A stretch of 64,000 nt of DNA. Origin: Streptomyces sp. SID12501. GTDB taxonomy: Bacteria > Actinomycetota > Actinomycetes > Streptomycetales > Streptomycetaceae. The stretch lies in the NCBI RefSeq assembly GCF_010550245.1, contig NZ_JAAGLU010000016.1:155143-219142 (forward strand), in the 5' to 3' direction. Positions 42,622 through 52,109 of the stretch are shown one piece after another. Each line of letters begins with the position of its first letter. Within the stretch, counting starts at the first letter, position 1. Below the pieces are notes generated by a model. That model had not been told where the DNA came from and made no database searches. It was given only the letters and a program-made list of their open reading frames with translations. A program made the translations under genes and the position numbers.

Positions 42622-43950
42622 ATGGTGAGCAAGGAAACCCGGACGACGACGTCCACGGCCATGTCCATACGCGGCTCGACCGAGCCGGAGAACGAGAACG
42701 CGAACGGGAGGCCGGCCACGCGCGCGTGGGTCACGCGGCTGGTCGTCGTCGGCATCGTGCTGTCCGCCCTCAACCTCCGGCCCGCCATCACCAGCCTCGG
42801 CGCCCTCCTCGAGGAGGTGCGCGACGGACTCGGCATGAGCGGCACCGCGGCCGGGGTGCTCACCTCCGTACCCCCGTTCTGCTTCGCCCTCTTCGGTGTC
42901 ATGGCACCGGGCCTCGCCCGCCGCTTCGGCGTCGGCGCGGTCGTCTGCGCGGGCATGGCCGCCATCGCCGCCGGCTTGGCGATCCGCCCCTGGACGGGCA
43001 CCGCGGCCGGTTTCCTGGCCGCCAGCGCGCTCGCGCTCATGGGCATCGCGGTCAGCAACGTCCTGATGCCGGTCGTCGTCAAGCGCTGGTTCCCCGACCG
43101 GGTCGGTTCCATGACGGGCCTGTACTCGATGGCCCTGGCCCTCGGCACCGCCGCCGCGGCGGCGATCACCGTGCCCATGACCGAAGCGCTGGGCGGGAGT
43201 TGGCGGTCGGGACTGACCGTCTGGGGGATTCTCGCGGCGGCGGCCGTGGTGCCCTGGATCCCGCTGGCACGGGAACGGGGCGCGGGCGGGTCGAAGGGGG
43301 AGGCGTCCTCCGCGCGCGGGACGTCCGCCACGGGGGAGGGGGAGGGAGAGAGGGCCGGGGCACTGCGCATCACTCGGAGCCGTACCGCCTGGGCGCTCGC
43401 CGTGTTCTTCGGGCTCCAGGCCACCGCCGCCTACGTCACCATGGGCTGGATGGCGCAGATCTTCCGGGACGCGGGCGTCCCGGCCGCCACCGCCGGGCTG
43501 CTGCTGGCCGTGACCATGGCGATGGGGGTGCCGCTCGCCTTCGTCATCCCGCGCGTCGCCACCCGCCTGCCCCGCCAGGGGCCCATCGTGGTCGTACTCG
43601 GCTGCTGCGGACTTCTCGGATACGCGGGCCTGTACATCGCGCCGGCCGGCGGCGCCTGGGCCTGGGCCGTACTGCTCGGCATCGCCAACTGCGCCTTTCC
43701 GCTGGCCCTCACGATGGTCGGGATGCGGGCCAGGACGGGCGCGGGCGTCGCCCAGCTGTCGGCCTTCGCCCAGAGCGCCGGCTACCTGATCTCCATCCCC
43801 GGGCCGCTCGTCGTCGGCGTTCTCTACCAGCACAGCGGCGGCTGGGGACTGCCGCTCGCGCTGATGGCCGGCCTACTGCTGCCGCAGATGGCCGTGGGCG
43901 TACTGGCGGGACGTGATCGCACCGTGGAGGACGAGGCGGCGGCCCGCTGA
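42622..43950 (+). CDS. CynX/NimT-family MFS transporter
   Basis: About 442 aa with 12 membrane helices. The CynX/NimT signature is visible in LSALNLRPAITSLGALLEEV, SVPPFCFALFGVMAPGLARR and GIAVSNVLMPVVVKRWFPDR. A Glu/Gly/Ser-rich central loop separates the two halves. Members export or import small anions or nitroimidazole-type compounds; the substrate is not known. ATG 42622 is chosen from the promoter position; upstream in-frame ATG codons would lie in the promoter. Confidence 0.88.
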   Translation: MVSKETRTTTSTAMSIRGSTEPENENANGRPATRAWVTRLVVVGIVLSALNLRPAITSLGALLEEVRDGLGMSGTAAGVLTSVPPFCFALFGVMAPGLARRFGVGAVVCAGMAAIAAGLAIRPWTGTAAGFLAASALALMGIAVSNVLMPVVVKRWFPDRVGSMTGLYSMALALGTAAAAAITVPMTEALGGSWRSGLTVWGILAAAAVVPWIPLARERGAGGSKGEASSARGTSATGEGEGERAGALRITRSRTAWALAVFFGLQATAAYVTMGWMAQIFRDAGVPAATAGLLLAVTMAMGVPLAFVIPRVATRLPRQGPIVVVLGCCGLLGYAGLYIAPAGGAWAWAVLLGIANCAFPLALTMVGMRARTGAGVAQLSAFAQSAGYLISIPGPLVVGVLYQHSGGWGLPLALMAGLLLPQMAVGVLAGRDRTVEDEAAAR

Positions 43951-44015
43951 CCCGCCCCGTCAGGCGCGGACACCCCGGGAGTACGGGCGGGCGGGACTGG
44001 TGCGAGACTGGCGGC

Positions 44016-44132
44016 ATGCCAGTGCTCGACCCGAACCCCCAGAACGGCCAGAAGAAGATGCTGCTCGTCTTCGGCTCGTTCTTCGCCATCTTCGTGATCA
44101 TCGCCGTCATCGCGACGATCGCCTCACCGTGA
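44016..44132 (+). CDS. SGM_5486-type transporter-associated micropeptide
   Basis: A 38-aa peptide that opens MPVLDPNPQNGQKKML, continues as one hydrophobic helix (FFAIFVIIAVIATI) and ends ASP. It matches the small protein that Streptomyces genomes carry next to this MFS transporter class (SGM_5486 family). It starts 66 nt after the transporter stop. It is probably a single-pass membrane partner; its role is unknown. Confidence 0.85.
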   Translation: MPVLDPNPQNGQKKMLLVFGSFFAIFVIIAVIATIASP

Positions 44133-44289
44133 GAACCGGTGGTGGGGATATCCCCACCATCCCCTAGGGGGCGAGTCTCAGGGTCAAGTGGGTGGATCTC
44201 CGGATGGGTTGAGGGCCGAGGGTTCCGTAACTTCGAGGTGTGGCCGCGAGATGCCGGCCACCGACGGCTCGAAGACCCACGGAGGCATC

Positions 44290-44496
44290 ATGTCGGCCCG
44301 CACGCACTCCCGGCCCCTTGCGGCGACCACGCGTGGAGTCGACATACGGCTGCCGTGGTGGGCCCTGGCACTGCCGACGCTGGCGTTCGTCGCGCTGCTC
44401 GTACTGATGCTGAACCCGACCGACGCACAGGCTGCGACGGGCGACCCGGCCATCGCTCACTTCCTTGAGCGGGCACGGGACCTGGTGACGCGCTGA
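44290..44496 (+). CDS. Small conserved membrane protein
   Basis: The protein is 68 aa from ATG 44290, with GGAGGC just upstream. MSARTHSRPLAATTRGVDIR is followed by one membrane helix (PWWALALPTLAFVALLVLML) and a short helical tail (DPAIAHFLERARDLVTR). It appears in many Streptomyces without known function. It is encoded on its own, with a 157-nt gap before it. Confidence 0.75.
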   Translation: MSARTHSRPLAATTRGVDIRLPWWALALPTLAFVALLVLMLNPTDAQAATGDPAIAHFLERARDLVTR

Positions 44497-44581
44497 GCGC
44501 CGTAAATACCTCATTCCCACCTGCGGAGCCGCCCGTCAACTCCCTGCGCCCCATGGCGTATTTCATGCGAAGCTGGGTGCC

Positions 44582-45100
44582 ATGAGCGTCGCAGAACCCC
44601 GCAGAATCGTCCTCTTCCGGCACGCGAAAGCAGACTGGCCCCAGGTCGCCGACCACGAGCGGCCACTCGCCGACCGGGGCCGCAAGGACGCCGCTGTCGC
44701 CGGGCGCAGGCTGGCAGACACCGGCATCCCGTTCGACCTGGCTCTCTGCTCCACCGCCGCCCGGACCCGCGAGACCTGGAAACTCGCCGTCCAGGAGTTC
44801 CCGCAACGGCCGAAGACCGTCTACGAGGAGCGGATCTACGACGCCTCACCCGGCGAGCTCATCGCCCTGCTCAACGAAACCCCGGACGACACCCAGAACG
44901 TGGTCCTGATCGGCCACAACCCAGGAGTACAGGCACTCACCGACATCCTCGCCGGCGAGTCCGAGAGCGACCCCCGCACCAGGCTGACCAACCGAGGCTT
45001 CCCGGCGGCGGCCTTCGCGACCCTGTCCTTCACGGGCTCCTGGAAGGGCCTGGAGCCAGGGACGGCGACGCTGCTCGACTTCTGGGCACCGACGGAGTAG
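44582..45100 (+). CDS. SixA-type histidine phosphatase
   Basis: The protein is 172 aa. The phosphatase RHG-like motif is LFRHAKADWP (catalytic His near residue 14), with CSTAARTRETW and VVLIGHNPGVQAL carrying the second His. Size and RHAK match SixA, which dephosphorylates phosphohistidine or phosphoproteins in the cytoplasm. It is convergent with serB and separated by a strong hairpin. Confidence 0.9.
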   Translation: MSVAEPRRIVLFRHAKADWPQVADHERPLADRGRKDAAVAGRRLADTGIPFDLALCSTAARTRETWKLAVQEFPQRPKTVYEERIYDASPGELIALLNETPDDTQNVVLIGHNPGVQALTDILAGESESDPRTRLTNRGFPAAAFATLSFTGSWKGLEPGTATLLDFWAPTE

Positions 45101-45104
45101 GTCC

Positions 45105-45147
45105 CGTCGGCGGCAGGCGGCACAGCCTGTGCCGCCTGCCGCCGACG
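45105..45147. terminator. Bidirectional hairpin with perfect 21-bp arms
   Basis: CGTCGGCGGCAGGCGGCACAG (45105-45125) and its exact complement (45127-45147) are separated by one nucleotide, so the physical loop is about 5 nt. It lies 4 nt after the SixA stop and 51 nt before the serB stop. Confidence 0.85.
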
Positions 45148-45198
45148 ATGAATCACAAGCCCTACCGAGGAGTTGCCGCCCCCCGAAACTCCCAGCGG

Positions 45199-46401
45199 CT
45201 ACTCCTGCGTATCCGCCGCCTCGACCTCTTCCCGAGTGACCCCCAGCAGATACAGCACGGTGTCCAGGAAGGGGAAGTTCACCGCCGTGTGCGCGGCCTC
45301 CCGCACGACCGGCTTGGCGTTGAAGGCGACGCCGAGTCCCGCCGCGTTCAGCATGTCCAGGTCGTTCGCCCCGTCACCGATCGCCACGGTCTGATCCAGC
45401 GGCACCCCGGCCTCCGCCGCGAACCGCCGCAGGAGCCGGGCCTTGCCCGCCCGGTCCACGATCTCGCCGACGACCCTGCCCGTCAGCTTCCCGTCGACGA
45501 TCTCCAAGGTGTTGGCCTGGGCGAAGTCCAGCCCGAGCCGTTCCTTCAGATCATCGGTGACCTGGGTGAACCCACCCGAGACGACACCGACTTCGAAGCC
45601 GAGCCGCTTCAGCGTACGGATCAGGGTGCGCGCCCCCGGCGTGAGCCGGACCTCGCTGCGTACCTTGTCCACCACCGACGCGTCGAGCCCCTTGAGCAGC
45701 GCCACCCGCGCGTGCAGCGACTGCTCGAAGTCCAGTTCCCCGCGCATCGCGGCGGCGGTCACCTTGGCGACCTCGTCCTCGCATCCAGCGTGCGCGGCGA
45801 AGAGCTCGATCACCTCGTCCTGGATGAGCGTCGAGTCCACATCCATGACGACCAGACGCTGAGCCCGCCGGTGCAGCCCCGCCGCGACGACCGCGACATC
45901 GACACCGAGTGCCGCCGCGTCGGTGACCAGGGCGGTGCGCAGCAGCTCGGTCGCGACTCCGGAGACGGCGAACTCGACCGCCGTCACGGGGTACTTGGCG
46001 AGCCGGAAGATACGGTCGATGTTGCCGCCGGTCCTGGTGATCCGCGCGGCGATCGCGGCGGTCGACTTAGCGGTCAGCGGATGCCCGAGCACGGTGACGA
46101 CGGAACGCCCGAGCCCGCGCGGCCGGTTGTCACCCAGCCCGGAGATGATCTCCGCCTGCATCTTCATGGACTCCGCCCAGCTGTGGACGGTGGACCGCAG
46201 ATCGCCTTCGATGCCGGCAGGCGGCTGTGTCACGAGCGCGCACAGCACCATGCGGCCACGCGTGACGACCTGCTCGATGTCGACGACGTCCACGGAGTAG
46301 GCGGCAAGCGTGTCGAACAGACCGGCGGTGATGCCCGGCCTGTCCTTGCCGAAGATTTTGACGAGAAGAGTGGGTACGTCAGCGGTCTGCGTAGCGTTCA
46401 T
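45199..46401 (-). CDS. serB: Phosphoserine phosphatase SerB with ACT domains
   Basis: The protein is 400 aa. The N-terminal half holds two ACT-type regulatory modules (LLVKIFGKDRPGITAGLFDT and VVTVLGHPLTAKSTAAIAAR). The HAD catalytic half begins at VVMDVDSTLIQDEVIELFA (nucleophile DVDST), continues VGVVSGGFTQVTDDL and ends with VAIGDGANDLDMLNAAGLGV. It makes L-serine in the last step of the phosphorylated pathway; the ACT domains suggest serine feedback. It is followed upstream by the streptophobe gene. Confidence 0.95.
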   Translation of the reverse strand: MNATQTADVPTLLVKIFGKDRPGITAGLFDTLAAYSVDVVDIEQVVTRGRMVLCALVTQPPAGIEGDLRSTVHSWAESMKMQAEIISGLGDNRPRGLGRSVVTVLGHPLTAKSTAAIAARITRTGGNIDRIFRLAKYPVTAVEFAVSGVATELLRTALVTDAAALGVDVAVVAAGLHRRAQRLVVMDVDSTLIQDEVIELFAAHAGCEDEVAKVTAAAMRGELDFEQSLHARVALLKGLDASVVDKVRSEVRLTPGARTLIRTLKRLGFEVGVVSGGFTQVTDDLKERLGLDFAQANTLEIVDGKLTGRVVGEIVDRAGKARLLRRFAAEAGVPLDQTVAIGDGANDLDMLNAAGLGVAFNAKPVVREAAHTAVNFPFLDTVLYLLGVTREEVEAADTQE

Positions 46402-46506
46402 GGTGTTTCCACCGTATCCGGCACCCAGTGCCTACCGCGCACGCGGTCCGCCTGACGGACGGGGAACAGTACGTTTCGCGGGGGTGGCGAAGATCTTACG
46501 GGCAGG

Positions 46507-48543
46507 TCAGCGCCGTCCCTTGGGGGCGCGTGGCGGTGGGGGCGGCGGTGGCGGTGGTGGGGGAGGCGGGGGAGGGGTCCGTTTCTCCGGCATGGACTCC
46601 GACGAGCCGCCCCTGGGCCATCCGGACCGTCCGGGCCGTCGCGGCGGTGGGGAGAGCGGCCTGGCCATGGTGGGAAGGCCGTACAAGTTCTCGGGCGGCT
46701 GCTCTCCCTCACCCGGGCCACCCACCTCACCCGAGCCCTGCTGCTCGCCCGCACTGCGGCCCGTGCCCGGTCCGCTCCTCTCGCCGGAGCCGGTCCGCCC
46801 GGGCGCACCGCTCCTGTCGGGCGACCGCGCCTCCGTACGCGGGGCGCCCGGTGCCCGGCCGCCCCCGTAGGGCTGCCCCGTCCCGGCCGGCCGCGCGTCC
46901 TCGGGTTCCACAAGCTCCTCGGGCAGCCGTAGATACGGATTGGTGTCGCGGTTGGGCGGCCGGTACGACGAACTGGGCGCGTAGGGGCCGGAATTCGGAC
47001 CGGGGCCGTCGGCCTGCTCAGGGTGAACGCCGTACCGCGCCTCTTCGGCCGCCGCACCCGTCACCCCGGTCGTGTGCGCAGCCGCCGGTGTCCCACCCGT
47101 CCCCGCCCACGCGTCACCCAGTGCCAATGGCACCGCCCGCCACCCGGCCGCCCCGCTCACGTACGCCAGCAGCGCGCCGGCGGCTCCCGCAGCCGCGCCC
47201 CACACCGCGCCCAGCAGCAGGGCCGCGATCAGTTGCCCGTGCAGTTCGATTCCGGCGCCGAACGCGTCGAAGCCCAGGACCGAGATCGAGGCGTCCACGG
47301 ACACCTCCGCCAGCCAGGCGAACAGCGGCAGTGCCACCGCGGTGACCACCCCCAGCCGCAACGCGCAGCGGCCGGCGAAACGCAGGGCACCCGGATCCCG
47401 TACGGCGAGAGGCACCCGCCCGTCGACGTCGTCCGGGCCGACACCCCGCGCCAACGGTGTCCGTGCCGCCGCGAGGATGCCCGCGAGCAGCATCATCAGG
47501 GCCGCCGCGACCCCCAGCAGCCACACCCGGCTGTCCAGCTCGGCCAGTTTGCCGAGGCTGACCGACTGGTCGTCCGCCGAGCTGAGGAGCCGGTCAAGGG
47601 GGTCCGGGAGGACGTTCACCAGAACCCCGGACGCACTGCCGTCGAACGGGACGAACAGGCCGATCGTGATCCCCAGCCAGACCCCGTTGGGGGCGCCGAG
47701 CAGCGCCGCGCCCGCGATGCGCTTGGGATGGGCGTCGCCGATCGCCGCGTAGGCGGCTGCCGCAAACCCCGCCGCCACCGCCACCAGAGCCACCGTGACC
47801 AGGGCGGACACCGCCGGCCGTACGACGCGGTGGACCGCTTCCCAGCCGCGCGGCAGGGGAGTGCGGCGGGATGCCAGGAGGGCGATCGCCAGGACTCCGG
47901 TCGCCCAGACCAGGCCCCCGAGCAGAGTGGGGAGCGTGTCGACGGTGAAGCCGACCGCCGCCTTCGCGTCGATCAGGTCGCCGACCTGGTCGGGCAGCAG
48001 ACCGCTGATGTCACCGAGCCCGGGGACGTCGATCCCCCCGCCCCCTCCGCCGTCCGTGCCCGGCAGGCTGTCGAGGCCCAGACCGGCCCCGTCGATGGTG
48101 ATGAGGTCGTGCCCCGCCCAGGCCAGCCCGCCCAGGGTGGCCACGAAGAGGGCGATCACCGCCCCCGCGCGCGTGAGAAGTTCGGAGGGCGAGATCACCG
48201 CTCCCGCCCCGCGCAGGGACCGTAGGAAGAACCACGACAGGAGCACCGCGCCCACCAGGCCGACGCCCAGTGGCGCGATCTCGACGGCGGTCGCCGCCTG
48301 GGCCCCTTTCAGGCCGAAGGCCGACACGTCACCGGACGGCGTGACCGAACCACCCGCCCCAAGTGCCACAACAGCCGCGGTCATCGGCCCGAGCGAGGCC
48401 GTGGCATCCGCCTCCAGCAGATGCAGACCGAGCGCCGCGGTGCCCGCCATTCCGATCAACGCCCAGCTCACAGAGGCGATCGCGGAGAGCAGTACGTCTC
48501 CCCACGGCAGCCTCCCGCCCTGCCCGGCGGTTTCGATGCCCAT
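46507..48543 (-). CDS. Streptophobe family membrane protein
   Basis: About 678 aa with around ten membrane helices. Streptophobe-type features are the opening VLLSAIASVSWALIGMAGTA, GGSVTPSGDVSAFGLKGAQA, and GLWLGI-like external loops with Gly/Asp-rich segments (TDGGGGGGIDVPGLGDISGL). The C-terminal 190 residues are disordered, Pro/Gly/Arg-rich, and contain a run of 15 consecutive prolines (46531-46575). Function unknown. The start ATG 48543 is preferred to a codon 11 residues upstream. Confidence 0.85.
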   Translation of the reverse strand: MGIETAGQGGRLPWGDVLLSAIASVSWALIGMAGTAALGLHLLEADATASLGPMTAAVVALGAGGSVTPSGDVSAFGLKGAQAATAVEIAPLGVGLVGAVLLSWFFLRSLRGAGAVISPSELLTRAGAVIALFVATLGGLAWAGHDLITIDGAGLGLDSLPGTDGGGGGGIDVPGLGDISGLLPDQVGDLIDAKAAVGFTVDTLPTLLGGLVWATGVLAIALLASRRTPLPRGWEAVHRVVRPAVSALVTVALVAVAAGFAAAAYAAIGDAHPKRIAGAALLGAPNGVWLGITIGLFVPFDGSASGVLVNVLPDPLDRLLSSADDQSVSLGKLAELDSRVWLLGVAAALMMLLAGILAAARTPLARGVGPDDVDGRVPLAVRDPGALRFAGRCALRLGVVTAVALPLFAWLAEVSVDASISVLGFDAFGAGIELHGQLIAALLLGAVWGAAAGAAGALLAYVSGAAGWRAVPLALGDAWAGTGGTPAAAHTTGVTGAAAEEARYGVHPEQADGPGPNSGPYAPSSSYRPPNRDTNPYLRLPEELVEPEDARPAGTGQPYGGGRAPGAPRTEARSPDRSGAPGRTGSGERSGPGTGRSAGEQQGSGEVGGPGEGEQPPENLYGLPTMARPLSPPPRRPGRSGWPRGGSSESMPEKRTPPPPPPPPPPPPPPPRAPKGRR

Positions 48544-48783
48544 CGTCAGCCCCCGATCCGCGCGGCGGCGGTCCACCCCGCGTGTCCCCCTCGCGTGGGA
48601 TTACCACTCTCCGGGCCGGTTTCCACCCCGTCAACGGCGCGTGGCCGTCCGCTTCCACGCCCCGTCCGCAAGGCCCGACTTTCGGTCAGGGGGCTGAGCC
48701 TGAAATAGTTCCCCCCGATGTTCGACATCCCTAGACTCCCCGTGTTGGGGCAAATATCGGGGGACAACTCAGTGGGGCGCGGA

Positions 48784-51282
48784 GTGCCGGAACTCGTACT
48801 GGAATTGAACGAACGGACCTGGACGCTCGATTCGTCCAGGCCATACACCCTCGGGCGTGATCCGCAGGGGGACGTCGTGCTCGATGACGCCAGGGTCTCC
48901 TGGCGGCACGCCACGATCAGCTGGGGCGGCCGGAGCTGGGTCATCGAGGACCACGGCAGCACCAACGGCACTTTTGTGCAGGGGCAGCGCATCCACCAGA
49001 TGGAGATCGGGCCGGGCTCGGCCGTCCATCTCGGCAACGCGACCGACGGCCCGCGTCTGAACCTCTCCAGCAGCGCCGCCTCGGTCGCGACGCCGCAGGT
49101 GGCGCAGCCTCAGCAGCAGCCGTTCGCGGCCCAGGGCGCGAGCCCCGGCTGGGCGCAGCCGCCCCAGCATGAGGCGCCGGAACAGAGCTGGCCGCAGCAG
49201 CAGTCCGCCGCGGTCCCGCAGCAGCAGGGCCCCGGCCCGGGGGTGCCGCCGGTGTACGGCGACCGCAGCCCGACCACCTTCCACCAGCTGCACCTCGGCC
49301 GGGTGATGCGCATCGGCCGCGCCCTGGAGAACGAGCTGGTCGTCTCCGACCTCCAGGTCTCCCGCAACCACGCGGAGTTCCACGCGACGCCCGACGGCCG
49401 CTTCGAGATCCGCGACCTGGGCTCGCACAACGGTACGTACGTCAACGGCATGCCGATCGCCAAGGGCGGCACCGCGCTGCTCGGCCCGAACGACATCGTC
49501 GGCGTCGGCCACTCCACGTTCCGCCTGGTCGGCGATCACCTTGAGGAGTTCGTCGACACCGGCGAGATCTCCTTCTCGGCCCGCCATCTGACGGTCACCG
49601 TGGACGGCGGCAAGCAGATCCTCAAGGACGTCTCCTTCGGCGTCCCCGAGAAGTCGCTGGTCGCGGTCATCGGCCCGTCCGGTTCCGGCAAGTCGACGCT
49701 CCTGAAGGCGCTCACGGGCTACCGGCCGGCCAACCAGGGCGACGTCCTCTACGACAACCGCAACCTGTACAAGCAGTTCGCCGAGCTGCGCCAGCGCATC
49801 GGGCTGGTCCCGCAGGACGACATCCTGCACAAGGAACTGACCGTCAAGAAGGCCCTCAAGTACGCGGCCAAGCTGCGATTTCCCGCCGACACCACGACGG
49901 AGGAGCGCGAGCACCGCATAGGCGAGGTGCTGCGCGAGCTGAAGCTCGACATCCACAAGGAGAAGAAGGTCACCTCCCTCTCCGGCGGCCAGCGCAAGCG
50001 CGTCTCGGTGGCCCTGGAACTGCTCACCAAGCCGTCGCTGATCTTCCTGGACGAGCCGACCTCCGGCCTCGACCCGGGCATGGACCGTGACGTCATGCAG
50101 CTGCTGCGCGGCCTCGCCGACGACGGCCGTACGGTCCTCGTCGTCACGCACTCCGTGGCGGAACTGGCGATCTGCGACAAACTCCTGGTGATGGCGCCGG
50201 GCGGCTCGGTCGCGTACTTCGGCCCGCCCGAGGAGGCCCTGAACTTCTTCGGCTACGACACCTGGGCCGACGTCTTCTCCTCCTTCGAGAACTACCGCGA
50301 CTACGACTGGGCGGGACGCTGGAAGGGCTCGCAGCACTACCAGATGTACGCCGCGGACATCGACGCCGTCGCTCCGCAGTCCGTGGACATGCCCGCCGCA
50401 CAGGCCATGCGCCCGCCCAAGCCGCAGGGCTGGGGCTCCCAGCTGATGACCCTGATCCGGCGTTACGTGACGGTCATCGTCTCCGACAAGGGATTCCTGG
50501 CGCTGACGGTGATCCTGCCCGCGGTGCTCGGCGCGGTGAGCCTGCTCATCGACCCGGACAAGACCCTGCTGCCCGGCAAGGTGGGCAGGAACGGCCTCAA
50601 CATCCCGAACGGCACGGCCACCACCGTTCTCCTCATCCTCGCGGTCGGCGCCTGCTTCGCCGGCGCCGCGAACTCCGTCCGCGAGCTGATCAAGGAACGG
50701 GTCATCTACGAACGGGAGCGCGCGACCGGCCTGTCGCGCTCCGCGTATCTGATGTCCAAGGTGATCGTCCTTGGCTTCATCACGGTCCTGCAGGGCCTGA
50801 TGGTCGGCGCCATCGGCTTCGCCAGCCGCACGATCCCGGACGAGGGCCTGGTCTTCGGCAAGTTCGTGCTGCTCGAACTCTCCGTTCCGATCATGGCGCT
50901 CGGCTTCTCGTCGATGATGTTCGGGCTGGTCATCTCCTCCCTGGTGAAGACCTCGGAGAAGACCATGCCGCTGCTCGTCATGTTCGCGATCATCCAGGTC
51001 GTGTTCACGGGCTGTCTGTTCATCCTGCACGGCAACATCGGCGTCAACGAGTTCTCGTACCTGATGCCGTCCCGCTGGGCGGTCGCCGCCGCGGGTGCCA
51101 CGCTCGACTTCAACAAGATCAGCCCGAACGTCGACGACCCCGGCAGCACGGACCCCCTCTGGGACCACACGGCCATGGCCTGGGGCATCGACATGGCCGC
51201 CCTGATCGCCATCGGCGTGGTCTGCGGCTTCTTCGTGGCCCGCTTCCTGCGGCGCCACGAGCCCGAGGTCATGCGCAAGTGA
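48784..51282 (+). CDS. FHA-domain ABC exporter (Rv1747-like)
   Basis: About 832 aa. FHA domain 1 is at residues about 18-85 (YTLGRDPQGDVVLDD, VSWRHATISW, STNGTFVQG). A Gln/Pro-rich linker leads to FHA domain 2 near 170-250 (MRIGRALENELVVSDLQVSR, SHNGTYVNG). An ABCG-type ATPase follows (Walker A GPSGSGKSTLL, signature LSGGQRKRVSVALELL, Walker B LIFLDEPTSGLDPG) and then about six membrane helices. The order FHA-FHA-ABC-membrane equals mycobacterial Rv1747, an exporter controlled by Ser/Thr kinases. GTG 48784 was preferred to ATG 48718, which may overlap the promoter. Confidence 0.9.
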   Translation: MPELVLELNERTWTLDSSRPYTLGRDPQGDVVLDDARVSWRHATISWGGRSWVIEDHGSTNGTFVQGQRIHQMEIGPGSAVHLGNATDGPRLNLSSSAASVATPQVAQPQQQPFAAQGASPGWAQPPQHEAPEQSWPQQQSAAVPQQQGPGPGVPPVYGDRSPTTFHQLHLGRVMRIGRALENELVVSDLQVSRNHAEFHATPDGRFEIRDLGSHNGTYVNGMPIAKGGTALLGPNDIVGVGHSTFRLVGDHLEEFVDTGEISFSARHLTVTVDGGKQILKDVSFGVPEKSLVAVIGPSGSGKSTLLKALTGYRPANQGDVLYDNRNLYKQFAELRQRIGLVPQDDILHKELTVKKALKYAAKLRFPADTTTEEREHRIGEVLRELKLDIHKEKKVTSLSGGQRKRVSVALELLTKPSLIFLDEPTSGLDPGMDRDVMQLLRGLADDGRTVLVVTHSVAELAICDKLLVMAPGGSVAYFGPPEEALNFFGYDTWADVFSSFENYRDYDWAGRWKGSQHYQMYAADIDAVAPQSVDMPAAQAMRPPKPQGWGSQLMTLIRRYVTVIVSDKGFLALTVILPAVLGAVSLLIDPDKTLLPGKVGRNGLNIPNGTATTVLLILAVGACFAGAANSVRELIKERVIYERERATGLSRSAYLMSKVIVLGFITVLQGLMVGAIGFASRTIPDEGLVFGKFVLLELSVPIMALGFSSMMFGLVISSLVKTSEKTMPLLVMFAIIQVVFTGCLFILHGNIGVNEFSYLMPSRWAVAAAGATLDFNKISPNVDDPGSTDPLWDHTAMAWGIDMAALIAIGVVCGFFVARFLRRHEPEVMRK

Positions 51283-51301
51283 CCACGGCCGTACGACGGT
51301 G

Positions 51302-51332
51302 AAGGGCGGCACCCCGGTGGGGTGCCGCCCTT
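51302..51332. terminator. Bidirectional hairpin terminator
   Basis: AAGGGCGGCACCCC (51302-51315) pairs perfectly with GGGGTGCCGCCCTT (51319-51332) around GGT. It lies between the convergent FHA-ABC and SLT genes, with TTTCG following on the plus strand. Confidence 0.8.
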
Positions 51333-51368
51333 TCGCCTGTACGTACGAGTCAGAGGTCCGCGCAGGCC

Positions 51369-52079
51369 TCAGTACGCGCCGTTGACGTTGTCGATCGAGC
51401 CGTACTTGTCGGCCGCGTAGTTGGCGGCGGCAGTGATGTTGGCGACCGGGTCGTAGATGCTCGTCGACGTACCGGAGACGTGGTACGCGTTGAAGGTCGG
51501 CTGGATGACCTGGAGCAGACCGATCGACGGGGTGCCGTTCTGGGCGTTGACGTCCCAGCCGTTGATGGCGTTCGGGTTGCCCGTCGACTCCCGCATGATG
51601 TTGCGGTACAGGCCGTCGTAGGAGCCCGGGATGCCCTTGTTCCCCATGATGTCGAGGGCCTCGCGGATCCAGCCGTCGAGGTTGTTGCCGTACGTCTTCG
51701 TCGTGGCCTTCTTGAGTGCGGCGCGCTTGGCGGACCGGCTCGCGGCCTCCTTCGCCTTGCGCTCCTTCGCGGCCTTCTTCTTTGCCGCCGCCTTCTTCGC
51801 GGCAGCCACGTCGGCGGCCTTCTTCTTCGCCGCGTCGGCCTCGGCCTTCACGGTCGCACCGGCCAGCTGGCCGGTGACGCTCGCCTTCACGTCCTTGACC
51901 TGCTCCTGGCCGAACACCACAGGAGCGGCGGAGACGGCCTCCGAGGTGGTCTGCGAGCTGCCCGGCACAAGGGTGAACGCGAGGGCGGCGGAGGCGAGCG
52001 TGGCGGCACCGGCGACCGCGAGCCTGCGGGTCCTGGCCGACATACGACTATGACCAGGAGTGGCGGTGTTCTTGGACAT
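51369..52079 (-). CDS. Secreted transglycosylase (SLT) domain protein
   Basis: The protein is 236 aa. A signal peptide (LAVAGAATLASAALAFTLVP) is followed by an Ala/Lys-rich coiled-coil linker (about residues 80-125) and a C-terminal lysozyme-like SLT domain: WIREALDIMGNKGIPGSYDG, catalytic Glu in IMRESTGNPNAING, then NAQNGTPSIGLLQVIQPTFN. It cleaves peptidoglycan. ATG 52079 has AGAGGT upstream. Its structured leader suggests riboswitch control of this wall-lytic enzyme. Confidence 0.9.
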   Translation of the reverse strand: MSKNTATPGHSRMSARTRRLAVAGAATLASAALAFTLVPGSSQTTSEAVSAAPVVFGQEQVKDVKASVTGQLAGATVKAEADAAKKKAADVAAAKKAAAKKKAAKERKAKEAASRSAKRAALKKATTKTYGNNLDGWIREALDIMGNKGIPGSYDGLYRNIMRESTGNPNAINGWDVNAQNGTPSIGLLQVIQPTFNAYHVSGTSTSIYDPVANITAAANYAADKYGSIDNVNGAY

Positions 52080-52109
52080 GGCGGATGGACCTCTTCGAAT
52101 AGCGCGGAC

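Noticed and set aside
48769..51312. 847-codon minus-strand frame across the FHA-ABC gene
   Set aside because: Long antisense frame of a GC-rich gene; the plus strand encodes an unmistakable FHA-ABC protein.
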